Shown here: positions 48,822-58,151 of the stretch, in pieces
Layout: the number at the start of each line of letters is the position of its first letter
Numbering within the stretch: the stretch's first letter is position 1
From: Actinomycetaceae bacterium zg-1166
GTDB taxonomy: Bacteria; Actinomycetota; Actinomycetes; Actinomycetales; Actinomycetaceae
Assembly: GCA_015679245.1 (NCBI GenBank)
Contig: CP064953.1
Coordinates: forward strand, 1,860,001-1,924,000
Length of the DNA: 64,000 bases
Reading direction: 5' to 3'
Program-made: the position numbers and the translations under genes
Notes under the pieces: model-generated
What the model saw: only the letters and a program-made list of their open reading frames with translations
Told to the model about the DNA's origin: nothing
Databases searched by the model: none

Positions 48822-51170
48822 GTGACTTTCGCAGAAGCAGGAAACCTGATCGACGGACGCTACCAACTCACCAAGCCTTTCCTTGTGCCTGGCTCAAGCG
48901 AAAGTAGCCAGGCCGGTATTCGTGTGGAAGCGTGGAATGCCATTGATACCTTTCGGTCAGCTCAGGTTCGCCTTCTCCTCCTTGATCCAGGTAACCCCGC
49001 CACAGTGCAGGCTCTCGATGCTGCCAGGCGTACAGCGATCTTCTCTAGTTCACGAGCAGTGCGGGTTCTCTCGGTGAGTGAGTCTGGCCAGATACCTGCA
49101 TGGATCTGCACTGAACTCCCTTATGGAGAGCCTCTCCTCACCTTTTTCAACAGTATGCCCTTCCCACCTGCACAGATCCATGCTGTGTGCGGGGAAATCG
49201 CGACGACTCTCTCCGGAGCTCGTGAACACGGCATTCGCCACCTCGCCCTGAACCCCTCCTGTGTTTATGTAGATCTGGCTGGTGAAGTTTTTATAGACGG
49301 GTTCGGGTATGCAGCCTTCCTCGCAGGAATTCCTCATGCCGTGGAGCTGAGTAGAGATCCACTCTTCGGTGTAGAAGCCGATCGCCTCGAAGCCCGTGGA
49401 ATTGTGGGGTTGGCAGCGAGTATGTTGGTGGGCGATCCCACTGTTCCTGCTCACCAAGCAATTGCTGAGGGAGCAGGAGATCCCGATCTTGACGATCAAC
49501 TTCGCCTCGTATTTTCCCGTGAAAACACAGGTGAAGGTTCTCTTTCCCCGGCAGAACTTATCCGTGAGCTTGCCCCTTGGCCCTATGTAGCACCTCATCA
49601 ATTCCCACGCACGCAAGAGGAATTTGGGTGGGCACCGCCGCCTGTCTTTGCCACACCGACACACTCATCCCTTGCACAGAAAGCTGAACAGACAACCGCA
49701 CCTACGCCTTCGACGTCTGCCTCAGCTCCCTCACCCGACGAGGATGCCCTTACTTTTGACGAGGATGAATCACTTTTCCCGCCTTTGCACACTGATGATG
49801 AGGTTGCACTTAAGACGAGGGACGAGCAGGGAGATGAAACGAAGGCCGAGGACTTCATGAATGAGCGTGAACCCGAGGCTCTCAAAAATAGTGAAGCGTA
49901 CGAACAGAAATACGGAAAAGTCGTCGGTACTGCGGAAGATGATAACAAGGGTAAGGAAATCGACAAGGAACTCGGCTTCACACCTCCTGAAGCTCCACCC
50001 GTGACTCCTCACTGGATACGCCCTAAAGACTTTGCGGAAGATGAAACCGAATCCGACGACAAGGATGAGGAAGAAGATTATGAGGAGAAGGCCCCTCAGA
50101 CGGTGGTACTTCCCTCTCTCGGTGAAGGAGAATCTCCGCTTTCAGAAGTCGAGAGTGAGAATATCGAATCTAACATGCAGGTAGAGGAGAGTCAGCCACG
50201 TCGGGAAATAGAATCGGGCGTACATCCCGAGCCAGAGGTAGAAACTCCTCTTGATTCTGGGGCTTCCCTTGAATCCACAGTTTCCCTTGAGCTGGAAGCT
50301 GAACCTGAGCATGTTCGCAGCTCTAACCATGACCACGAGCCTGACCCAGAGTGCGAATCAACCTCTGAGATGAAACTGGAGCGCCCTCATACACAAAGCC
50401 CGGTTGCAGGTTCGTCGGCGGACAAGAAAAAAAGAGCTCTGACTCAACGCGCGGGAATAGCGGGAATAAAAGGAAGCCTGACTCGGCGCAGGGGAATAAC
50501 TCGTCCAGGACGCACAACTTCGCGTCGTAGCCTCTCCTGGATCTTCACTACAGGTGCAGCAGCACTGGTAGTAATCGGTGGAATTTGGGCTGTGACCACG
50601 TTCTTCTCACCGACGAAGGAAGTAGTACTCCCCAAACCTAAGCTCACCTCCGAACCGAGTATGAGCGCCGGATCTGCCACGCCCGCACCTACACCTACTC
50701 AGCCTTCGGTTGAGTCCCTTCCCGCACCAATAATCAGCTCGATCGCCTTACTCAATCCACAGGGTGCACAGCTTGATCCAGCCACGGTAGCTGAGCAAGA
50801 TAGCCCCGCTACTGTTACGAATGCGATTGACTCAAACCCGAATACAGTGTGGCGTTCGTGGTGGTACTCCAATCCCAACTTTGTACGCAAAGAAGGTATC
50901 GGACTTGAGGTAAAGCTGGCAGCAGAATCTCGCGTGAGTGAGGTCAACCTGCAGGTAAATGGGGAAGGTGGCAACGTCCAGTGGCGTAACACCACCGCCA
51001 CAGCTCCTAACGGAGGTAACGTTATAGCCGAAGGTGCAATGAGTTCTTCCACCGCGCTCAAGGCAAGTGAACCAATCGCCACCGATACCGTTATTCTCTG
51101 GTTCACGCAGCTACCTACCGATAATGAAGGGCGCTACCGAATCTCCCTCGCACAGGTACAGGTGAAGTAG
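48822..51170 (+). CDS. Pseudokinase-transmembrane-discoidin-like protein lacking a MurJ domain
   Basis: 782 residues, GTG start with AAGGAGGAC upstream. Residues 1-250 resemble the kinase-like domain of actinobacterial MurJ/MviN C-termini: GRYQLTKPF at the start, a HLALNPSCVYVD segment where an active kinase has HRDLKPxN, and FIDGFGYAAF where DFG is expected, so catalytic Asp residues are missing. Then a 300-residue acidic, Glu/Ser-rich linker, one membrane helix (about 572-596, TTGAAALVVIGGIWAVTTFF) and an extracellular galactose-binding-like domain (IDSNPNTVWRSWWYSNPNF). In mycobacteria this part is fused to the lipid II flippase; here no flippase precedes it. Confidence 0.8.
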   Translation: MTFAEAGNLIDGRYQLTKPFLVPGSSESSQAGIRVEAWNAIDTFRSAQVRLLLLDPGNPATVQALDAARRTAIFSSSRAVRVLSVSESGQIPAWICTELPYGEPLLTFFNSMPFPPAQIHAVCGEIATTLSGAREHGIRHLALNPSCVYVDLAGEVFIDGFGYAAFLAGIPHAVELSRDPLFGVEADRLEARGIVGLAASMLVGDPTVPAHQAIAEGAGDPDLDDQLRLVFSRENTGEGSLSPAELIRELAPWPYVAPHQFPRTQEEFGWAPPPVFATPTHSSLAQKAEQTTAPTPSTSASAPSPDEDALTFDEDESLFPPLHTDDEVALKTRDEQGDETKAEDFMNEREPEALKNSEAYEQKYGKVVGTAEDDNKGKEIDKELGFTPPEAPPVTPHWIRPKDFAEDETESDDKDEEEDYEEKAPQTVVLPSLGEGESPLSEVESENIESNMQVEESQPRREIESGVHPEPEVETPLDSGASLESTVSLELEAEPEHVRSSNHDHEPDPECESTSEMKLERPHTQSPVAGSSADKKKRALTQRAGIAGIKGSLTRRRGITRPGRTTSRRSLSWIFTTGAAALVVIGGIWAVTTFFSPTKEVVLPKPKLTSEPSMSAGSATPAPTPTQPSVESLPAPIISSIALLNPQGAQLDPATVAEQDSPATVTNAIDSNPNTVWRSWWYSNPNFVRKEGIGLEVKLAAESRVSEVNLQVNGEGGNVQWRNTTATAPNGGNVIAEGAMSSSTALKASEPIATDTVILWFTQLPTDNEGRYRISLAQVQVK

Positions 51171-51291
51171 GTACGGGAACGTTCGTCATCGAGGAGTAGG
51201 TAGGCTCCTTCGTTAGGTTGAGGCAGGTTCGTCGTCAGCTGAACAAGAAATAGGCCAGAAGCAAAGAAGATTAAAGTGTGGGGAAGAATTT

Positions 51292-52242
51292 ATGTCTGAA
51301 GGAGAGAACGTGGGGAACGAGCACGAAGTCATCATCGTAGGATCTGGGCCTGCCGGGTGGACAGCAGCGATTTACACGGCACGTGCAGGGCTTTCGCCTC
51401 TGGTCTTAGCTGGCGCACTCGATGCTGGTGGCGCTCTCATGACCACTACTGAGGTGGAGAATTTCCCCGGATGGCCTGAGGGCATTATGGGACCTGAACT
51501 CATGGAGAAGCTCCAGGAACAGGCGGAGAAATTCGGGGCACAAGTACTTTACGAGGATGCTGTGCGGCTCGAACTTGATGGAGCCATCAAGCTCGTGGCC
51601 ACTGAGGATGAGGAGTACCGCGCGCGAACCCTTATTCTCGCACTAGGCTCGGAGTACAAAAAGCTGGGAGTTCCAGGGGAAGCTGAGTTCTCTGGAAAGG
51701 GAGTCTCCTACTGTGCCACTTGCGATGGATTCTTCTTCAAAGATCAGGAGATTGCCATAGTAGGCGGCGGTGATTCAGCCGCTACTGAAGCTCTTTTCCT
51801 TGCGCGCTTCGGCTCCACTGTTCATCTCATCCACCGCCGTGGCCAGCTCCGTGCATCCAAGGTGATGGTAGATCGTCTTCTCGCTGAACCAAAGATCCAG
51901 ATTCATTGGAATTCCAAGGTGGCCGAGCTGCGTGGGGAGAATGAACTCACGGCAGCAGTACTTGAAGATACTGTGAGTGGTGGACAGCGCGAACTTCCTG
52001 TCTCCGGGCTTTTTGTAGCTATCGGGCATGAGCCACGCTCAGCCGTTGTGGGTGAGCAACTTGAACTAGATGCAAACGGTTACATTGTGGTCGATGAACC
52101 TTCCACACGCACAAGTATTCCTGGTGTTTTTGCTGCTGGTGACGTCGTGGATCACACATACCGTCAGGCGATCACGGCTGCGGGTTCCGGCTGCCGTGCT
52201 GCACTGGATGCGCAGGCATATCTTGAGGCGACGACTTCCTGA
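51292..52242 (+). CDS. trxB: Thioredoxin-disulfide reductase
   Basis: 316 residues. FAD-binding GSGPAGWTAAIYTARAG, redox-active YCATCDGFFF, NADPH-binding VGGGDSAATEALFLARFG and the second FAD motif GVFAAGDVVDHTYRQAITAA. Reduces thioredoxin with NADPH in the cytosol. The expected thioredoxin gene position downstream is taken by a thioredoxin-like protein with only one active-site cysteine. Confidence 0.97.
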   Translation: MSEGENVGNEHEVIIVGSGPAGWTAAIYTARAGLSPLVLAGALDAGGALMTTTEVENFPGWPEGIMGPELMEKLQEQAEKFGAQVLYEDAVRLELDGAIKLVATEDEEYRARTLILALGSEYKKLGVPGEAEFSGKGVSYCATCDGFFFKDQEIAIVGGGDSAATEALFLARFGSTVHLIHRRGQLRASKVMVDRLLAEPKIQIHWNSKVAELRGENELTAAVLEDTVSGGQRELPVSGLFVAIGHEPRSAVVGEQLELDANGYIVVDEPSTRTSIPGVFAAGDVVDHTYRQAITAAGSGCRAALDAQAYLEATTS

Positions 52243-52345
52243 GTGAATGCTTGAGGTTACAGAGTATGGTGTGAGTGTAGGAGCCTCGGATAGCCTGTGG
52301 AGAACCCGGTAGCGTAGGCTTGGCGGGGCAACCTGAGCAAAAGGC

Positions 52346-52738
52346 ATGAGTACTTCAGAAATTTCGACTGAGGCACGGTGGACACTCGTTTTCGCGAGTG
52401 CTCGCTGGTGTGATCCTGCTATCCCCATGGCCGAGGTGTTCGGCGACGTTGTTGCAGATATACGTCAGCTACGGAAGGATCTCCGATTTCGCAGTGTCAC
52501 TATAGATATTGACGACGAAGAACAGAATCACCTCACACCTATTGAGCCACCACGTGTAAGTACAGAGATTCTTGCATCTATTGATTTTGTGCCGCTTATA
52601 CTGCTTGTGCGTGAAGAATCTGCGAGCGAGGAGCAGATGAGCGTGCATGGAGAAATCGTTGAACGTTTCGTCGGGCAACTTCCACGTATCGTTCTACGTG
52701 AGAGAATTCTTAGCGTCATAGAAGAAGGTAAACGCTAA
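52346..52738 (+). CDS. Thioredoxin-like protein with single active-site cysteine
   Basis: 130 residues in the place where trxA or trxC normally follows trxB. The fold markers are present: strand LVFAS, then ARWCDP (Cys22), and the cis-Pro loop FVPLILLV near residue 82. The active site is WCDPA instead of WCGPC, so the resolving cysteine is Ala25; it cannot be a normal dithiol thioredoxin. It might act as a monothiol carrier, a chaperone or a decaying gene, but the frame is intact. Start ATG 52346 with AAAAGGC just upstream. Confidence 0.65.
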   Translation: MSTSEISTEARWTLVFASARWCDPAIPMAEVFGDVVADIRQLRKDLRFRSVTIDIDDEEQNHLTPIEPPRVSTEILASIDFVPLILLVREESASEEQMSVHGEIVERFVGQLPRIVLRERILSVIEEGKR

Positions 52739-53537
52739 GCTCTTTCATATTATTGTTGGTCATATCTTACGGTTCGTGGTAAATAATTCTTCCTCGTGTG
52801 GTTCGGTAGGGACGTACAACACTGTCGATGAGATCGGAGCCTCCCTCAACTGCATACGTCGGCCACATACACCTGTTTTACTGCTTTTACTGCCGTGGGA
52901 AAAGTATCATCTTTGCATTCATTGTTGGTTTTTCAGCTGCTTATGGAGTAGATCTTCGAAAAGGCGAAAGGAAATTAACTTCGCTCTTATCTTTGCAGTG
53001 TTAATACTATGTGCGATCATCCTCATCGTTCTAGTGCAGAAGATATATGGATTTAAGTAATTACCTAGTTACAAACTACCTAAGTTTTTATTATTTTATG
53101 AGATCTTTTCTATAAAGATCTGTGCGCAGTGATCTCCGCAGAACGTATCTCACAAGAGAATATATATGAGACATTTCCTTATATCGAAAATCCCTACAAA
53201 AATTCCATACCATACCTTTTCACGTCTTACGCTTCTTTGACAGCACACGCATCTCAGTTACGGCAGAGATCGTCAAGGTATGTCCACACCACTCCTTCCT
53301 CTCGTGATCTGAGAGTTAGACATGGCACACTTAGGGATGTGTGTTTTGCCACCAGATCCACCCACAGGGGTGGCATTCCCAGGCGCAAGCGAGGAACCTT
53401 CGTTGTCGGATAGGAACGGACTGCGGAGATTTCCTCTATCGTGTCAGGTAAAACACGCAACTGGCAGGATACCAAGCGAAGTCACAGCCACAGTATCTGG
53501 CACTCACAATGAGTGCCCTTAATTCAAGGAGAATGCG
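52739..53537. other. AT-rich intergenic region with possible decayed membrane protein
   Basis: 799 bp, visibly richer in A+T than its surroundings. In 52880-53060 two frames together read as two membrane segments: IIFAFIVGFSAAYGVDLRKG in one frame and, after a shift near 52970, INFALIFAVLILCAIILIV ending in QKIYGFK. This suggests a frameshifted small membrane protein. A palindromic AGATCTTT-tctat-AAAGATCT lies at 53101-53121. No other gene is supported. Confidence 0.35.
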
Positions 53538-54854
53538 ATGAGCACCAGGGATGAGACGAGGAGCAGCAACGGCACAGCAGGAGATCGCGCAGCCGCCGCT
53601 GCCGGAACTCGTCTCGACCCGTGGTACAACACCTACGCTGATCGTGCCCTCGGTATGAAACAGTCAGAAGTTCGTTCACTTTTCGCTGTCGCAAATCGCC
53701 CTGAAGTTGTTTCCCTCGCAGGAGGAATGCCGAATATCTCTGGCCTTCCCCTCGATTTTCTCGCCGATATGACCGCACGCCTCATTCGGAACCAGGGTAC
53801 AAAAATTCTTCAGTACGGATCTGGCCAAGGCACCGAGGAACTGCGTGAGATGATCGCTGAAGTGATGCGACCTGATGGTGTGCGCGGCCACCCGGACGAT
53901 ATCACCGTCACCACAGGTTCACAGCAAGCTCTTGATCTTATCTCCGAGATCTTCCTCAACCCTGGAGATGTCGTTATCGCTGAGGCTCCCTCGTATGTAG
54001 GTGCTCTGGGAACCTTCCGTGCCTACCAGGCACATGTTGTTCATGTGGAGATGGATAAAGATGGTCTTATCCCTGAGCATCTGGAGGATTCTCTCAACCA
54101 CCTAGAGGCTGAAGGGCGGCCTGTCAAGTTTCTCTACACAATTCCTAACTTCCACAACCCTGCAGGAGTGTGCCTCTCGCGTGAACGTCGCCCACGTATC
54201 GCAGAAATTTGTCAGCGCCACAATGTCCTCATCGTCGAAGATAATCCTTACGGACTTTTGGGCTTCGACGGAGATCCACTTCCAGCCATTCAGACTTTCA
54301 ACCCTGATGGCGTCGTCTATCTGGGCAGCTTTTCCAAAACTTTTGCACCAGGGTATCGGGTAGGCTGGGCTCTTGCTCCCTCAGCGGTGACGGCACGCAT
54401 TACTCTAGCGAACGAAAACGCATTGCTCTGCCCAACTACCTTCGGTCAGCTTTCGATTGCCGAATATCTGCGAACCTACGACTGGTATCAGCAAGTCAAG
54501 GAATATCGTGCCGTCTATCATGAGCGTGGACAGGCTATGCAGCGTGCGCTGGAGAAGTACATGCCGATGTGCGAGTGGAACAAGCCGGAAGGTGGCTTCT
54601 ATACCTGGGTAAAACTTCCCGAGGGTCTCGACGCTCACGACATGTTGCCACGCGCCGTGACGAATCTCGTCGCCTATGTCTCTGGCACCGCGTTCTACGC
54701 CGATGGACAGGGACACGACCATATGCGACTCTCCTTCTGTTACCCTACACCTGAGCAGATCGAGGAAGGTGTGCGCCGCCTTTCTGAGGTGGTGAAAGCT
54801 GAGGCTGAACTCGTCGCGATGTTCGGAGCGCAGGACCGGCCAGTGCGGAATTAA
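53538..54854 (+). CDS. PLP-dependent aminotransferase (class I/II, 2-aminoadipate type)
   Basis: 438 residues. Fold type I aminotransferase without the GntR domain of MocR regulators: VVSLAGGMPNISGLP, VTTGSQQALDLISEIFLNPG, YTIPNFHNPAGVCLS, and the lysine motif GSFSKTFAPGYRVGW. Closest to the 2-aminoadipate/aromatic aminotransferase subfamily; the amino donor and acceptor cannot be told. ATG 53538 follows AAGGAG. It is 65 bp upstream of the Ddl-like gene, and both sit between trxB and parB where cwlM is found in mycobacteria. Confidence 0.88.
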   Translation: MSTRDETRSSNGTAGDRAAAAAGTRLDPWYNTYADRALGMKQSEVRSLFAVANRPEVVSLAGGMPNISGLPLDFLADMTARLIRNQGTKILQYGSGQGTEELREMIAEVMRPDGVRGHPDDITVTTGSQQALDLISEIFLNPGDVVIAEAPSYVGALGTFRAYQAHVVHVEMDKDGLIPEHLEDSLNHLEAEGRPVKFLYTIPNFHNPAGVCLSRERRPRIAEICQRHNVLIVEDNPYGLLGFDGDPLPAIQTFNPDGVVYLGSFSKTFAPGYRVGWALAPSAVTARITLANENALLCPTTFGQLSIAEYLRTYDWYQQVKEYRAVYHERGQAMQRALEKYMPMCEWNKPEGGFYTWVKLPEGLDAHDMLPRAVTNLVAYVSGTAFYADGQGHDHMRLSFCYPTPEQIEEGVRRLSEVVKAEAELVAMFGAQDRPVRN

Positions 54855-54919
54855 CCGGCAGGCCGCATTAGAGTACATGTATAGTCACAACGAATGTGCT
54901 TGAGGCAAGGGAGGCTTTC

Positions 54920-55885
54920 ATGACACAACCGCTCACAGTGGCAATTCTGGCCGGCGGGCTTACGCACGAACGTGAAGTTTCTCTTCATTCTGGTCGGCGT
55001 ATGGCAGCTCTCCTACGCGATGCTGGGATGCAGGTAAAACTCCTGGATGTAGACGCAGGACTCCTCCAAACTCTCGCCTCAATGCAACCAGATGTTGTGT
55101 GGCCACTGCTCCATGGCTCTACGGGTGAAGATGGTTCCATACAGGATTTGTTAGAGCTTGCAGGGCTACCGTATGTCGGTTCACGTCCTGGGGCTTGCCG
55201 TATGGCCTCAGATAAGGCTGTGGCGGCAACTATCTTGGAACGCGCGGGAATCGCTGTGCCTCGTTCCATGACCTTACCGCAGACCTTGTTCCGCGAGGTT
55301 GGCGTAGCCCCAGTACTTGAGCTCATCAAGGAGAGGTTCAGCTTCCCACTCGTCGTTAAACCTTCGCAAGGCGGATCGGCACTCGGTGTGACGATCGTTA
55401 AGAATGCTGCTGCGCTACCTGGGGCGATGGTGGATTGCTTCGCTTATGGTGGCGAGGCGCGTATTGAAGAATATGTGGAAGGGCGAGAGATCGCTGTCTC
55501 TGTGTTGAATACTAACGACGAGCGTGGGCCATGGGCACTTCCAGCCGTAGAGATCGTGACGGATGGCCCCTACGATTACGATGCTCGCTATAACGCCGGG
55601 CGTTCAGAGTACTTTGTTCCAGCTCGTTTGAACGACGACGAAGCCGCAACCCTTGCGGACGTTGCTGTGCGCGCACATACCTTGCTTGGGTTGGGGCAGC
55701 TCTCGCGCACTGATATTTTGCTTGAGGCTGACGGAACTGTGCGTGTCATGGACGTGAATGTGGCGCCGGGAACTACGGAGACTTCATTGTTGCCTCAGGC
55801 TGCAGCTGCTTACGTGCGCGAGCATGGCGGCAGTGTGGACGAACTTTACGTGAAGCTCCTCGAAGCGGCTGTTCATGAGGGTTGA
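54920..55885 (+). CDS. D-alanine-D-alanine ligase family protein
   Basis: 321 residues, ATP-grasp. GGLTHEREVSLHSG (N-terminal domain), LLHGSTGEDGSIQDLLEL, SDKAVAATIL, KPSQGGSALGV (ATP lid), YDYDARYNAGRSEYF and DVNVAPGTTETSLLPQA, matching Ddl order. The usual Lys of YDYEAKY is Arg. It probably joins two D-alanines or a related D-amino acid pair for the cell wall; it may be a second Ddl. ATG 54920 with GGGAGG six bases upstream is better than the GTG at 54896. Confidence 0.88.
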   Translation: MTQPLTVAILAGGLTHEREVSLHSGRRMAALLRDAGMQVKLLDVDAGLLQTLASMQPDVVWPLLHGSTGEDGSIQDLLELAGLPYVGSRPGACRMASDKAVAATILERAGIAVPRSMTLPQTLFREVGVAPVLELIKERFSFPLVVKPSQGGSALGVTIVKNAAALPGAMVDCFAYGGEARIEEYVEGREIAVSVLNTNDERGPWALPAVEIVTDGPYDYDARYNAGRSEYFVPARLNDDEAATLADVAVRAHTLLGLGQLSRTDILLEADGTVRVMDVNVAPGTTETSLLPQAAAAYVREHGGSVDELYVKLLEAAVHEG

Positions 55886-56405
55886 GTGTGAATGCAGGTT
55901 GAGTGTTTGCGAAGGTTGAGCGTGACTGAGAGACTGAATGAGGGACAACACCTAAGCTCGCCCAACTCCACAGAGGCTCCTAGGCAACTCATCCAGCTGT
56001 AGAAATCCAACCCTGAGTGGTACCACAAACGTATTATCGAGGGTTGTCCCAAAGGCTCATGAACAGTTTCTCGTGCACTGCAAACTGGTGGAAGAGTCTC
56101 CTCGTGTCTAAGCTCCGGGAAAGTCGCCGTTACTTCGCAAGTATGGCTCTGGCTATCTACACGCAGTGAAATGCGGTATCGAGCGTGAAGAACTCGAAGC
56201 TGATGCGCTCTTGCTCATGCCCGCACTAGATGAAATCAGCGAACACAACAGCACCTTTTCGCTGTCGAGGACGTGATGAACGCTCTCGAAGCCTACGACG
56301 CTTGCTATCGGTTCGTCCATTGACGATGTGTGCTACGCATGGAACAACCTCATACGTTCACGATAACGTCACGAAACTGATGACCCGCTTATATGGATTG
56401 GGATA
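55886..56405. other. Degenerate coding remnants
   Basis: No intact gene. Three near-copies of a GGTTGAGTGT-like element start the region (55880-55922). From about 56123 one frame reads SPLLRKYGSGYLHAVKCG and continues as EREELEADALLLMPALDE until a stop near 56275; the next frame continues AVEDVMNALEAYDACY. This is an unidentified protein broken by frameshifts. A perfect palindrome GTGGTACCAC lies at 56017-56026. Confidence 0.45.
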
Positions 56406-56585
56406 GGTTCTCTGCCTGATGGTCGCCTAGCTGAGCTTGGGCTCTCCAAAGGCGCACGCAGCAAACAAGCAAGTCTCCGACGAATCATCACCGAATACAT
56501 CCACTGGTGGAACACCCAACGAATCGTCAGCAGACTACACACCAGCCCACTAAAATACCGACAACAATACGAACTCGCTGTCTAA
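56406..56585 (+). pseudogene. IS3-family transposase C-terminal remnant
   Basis: An open stretch of 59 codons ending in TAA at 56583-56585 reads RIITEYIHWWNTQRIVSRLH then TSPLKYRQQYELAV, the integrase-core C-terminus of IS3/IS150-type transposases (family pattern YIxWYNxxRI...SPxxYR). No start, DDE catalytic block or terminal repeats remain. It marks an old insertion between the Ddl-like gene and parB. Confidence 0.65.
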
Positions 56586-56718
56586 CAAACAGGGTTTACT
56601 CCAAACCAACACGAAATGTCCTATAGGCCTCATTTTCCATGTACGGAAAATGAGGAACCCGTATAGTTAGTGAGATATTTACTGGAGAATACCTCAAGAG
56701 GAGAGCTTAGAAGTGATC

Positions 56719-58143
56719 CTAATTTTCCGCACGTAGATCAGAGGATTCAGGTGCGAGAACTTCAAGAATACGATTAAGATCCTCAAGAGATGCAAAGTCA
56801 ATCTTGATTGACCCTTTACGTTTACCCATATTCACGGCAACCTTCGTATCGAAGTGGTCAGCAAGTTTCCCAGCAAGTTCCTGGAGATGTGGAGAGACAA
56901 CCCTTGTGCGGCGGACACGGTTTTCTGGTAAAGGCTCCTCACCTAGAGCCACAATCTCCTCCACAGCACGCACCGAAAGACCTTCGGCGACGATGCGCTG
57001 AGCGAGACGTTCCATCGCTGCGGGATCGGAGAGGCCGAGGAGAGCGCGTGCGTGCCCAGCAGAAAGGACCTGTGCAGCCACCCGCTTTTGAACGAGTGGG
57101 GGGAGCTTGAGAAGTCGTAAAGTATTAGAGATCTGCGGTCGTGAACGAGCAATTCTGCGTGCAAGTTCTTCCTGCGTGCAGGAAAAATCATCGAGAAGTT
57201 GCTGGTATGCTGCCGCTTCTTCCAGGGGGTTAAGCTGCGCACGGTGAAGGTTCTCCAAAAGAGCATCTCGTAAGAGATCTTCATCAGCTGTACGACGAAT
57301 AATTGTCGGCACAGTTTCCGCACCGGCTAGGCGTGAAGCACGCCAGCGACGCTCACCCATAATGAGTTCATAGCGAGCTTCAGGGTGATCAGGTAACGGT
57401 TCACTGAGTGGCCGTACGATCACAGGCTGAAGTACACCAACCTCACGAATAGAGGTGGCAAGTTCGTTGAGATCGTCCTCGTCAAACACAGTGCGTGGCT
57501 GCTTCTGATTCGGCACTATCTGCTCAAGAGGAAGTTCCGCGTATGTCGCCCCAGGAACAGCGACAAGCTCGTCGTTTTCATCATGTGCGTGTTCCGTTTC
57601 CGCGGTGGTAGAAGTGGTAAGTTCCTCGAAAGAAGGGGTAATCGCTGGCTGTGCCGTAGTTTTCGCCTGCACAGGAGATTTCTTCGTGGATATGACCTTG
57701 GTGGTGACCTTGTTTTCTTCTGTGCTTGCGAAGGAAGCTGCGTTTTTCACTCCATCACTGGTCAATTTAGACCTTTCGCTATTTTGCCCAGCAGAAAGAT
57801 TCCCTTCCTTGGGTGGTGTTACCTCAGAGAGTGATACAGGCTTCCGCTCCTTTGAACTTGATTTCTTGCTCGCTACGGCTTTGGTTTTGCTCGTACTTTT
57901 TCTCGTGGAAGATACAGAGGAAGCTGTGCTTGTAGAGGAGTTGCGCGTTGACGTGGATGTAGACCCACTTTCATCAGGTGTAGCTGGAACTGGCATTCCA
58001 GATGTTTCACGTGAAACATTCTCACTCTCAGCTACTTTCTCCCCACCAAAGAAGATATCGATCGGACGATCTTTTTGCTCACGTTGATTATCGGGAATGA
58101 GAGCCGCAATACCTCGACCAAGTCCCCGCCTACGTTCTGCCAT
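56719..58143 (-). CDS. parB: Chromosome partitioning protein ParB
   Basis: 474 residues. N-terminal MAERRRGLGRGIAALIP is the ParA-interacting peptide; residues 50-200 are a long Ser/Thr/Lys/Glu-rich linker, much longer than usual. The CTPase/ParB domain (LPLEQIVPNQKQPR; IMGERRWRASRLAG; ALLENLHRAQLNPLEEA) and helix-turn-helix (CTQEELARRIARSRPQISN) follow, then the dimerisation domain. The ATG 58143 lies just past the parA stop. A parS sequence lies inside the gene at 58003-58018 and encodes residues NVSRET. Confidence 0.97.
   Translation of the reverse strand: MAERRRGLGRGIAALIPDNQREQKDRPIDIFFGGEKVAESENVSRETSGMPVPATPDESGSTSTSTRNSSTSTASSVSSTRKSTSKTKAVASKKSSSKERKPVSLSEVTPPKEGNLSAGQNSERSKLTSDGVKNAASFASTEENKVTTKVISTKKSPVQAKTTAQPAITPSFEELTTSTTAETEHAHDENDELVAVPGATYAELPLEQIVPNQKQPRTVFDEDDLNELATSIREVGVLQPVIVRPLSEPLPDHPEARYELIMGERRWRASRLAGAETVPTIIRRTADEDLLRDALLENLHRAQLNPLEEAAAYQQLLDDFSCTQEELARRIARSRPQISNTLRLLKLPPLVQKRVAAQVLSAGHARALLGLSDPAAMERLAQRIVAEGLSVRAVEEIVALGEEPLPENRVRRTRVVSPHLQELAGKLADHFDTKVAVNMGKRKGSIKIDFASLEDLNRILEVLAPESSDLRAEN
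58003..58018. promoter_or_regulatory. parS site within parB
   Basis: TGTTTCACGTGAAACA, the perfect 16-bp ParB-binding palindrome, here also read as codons 42-47 of parB. Confidence 0.95.
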
Positions 58144-58151
58144 TCTCAACC

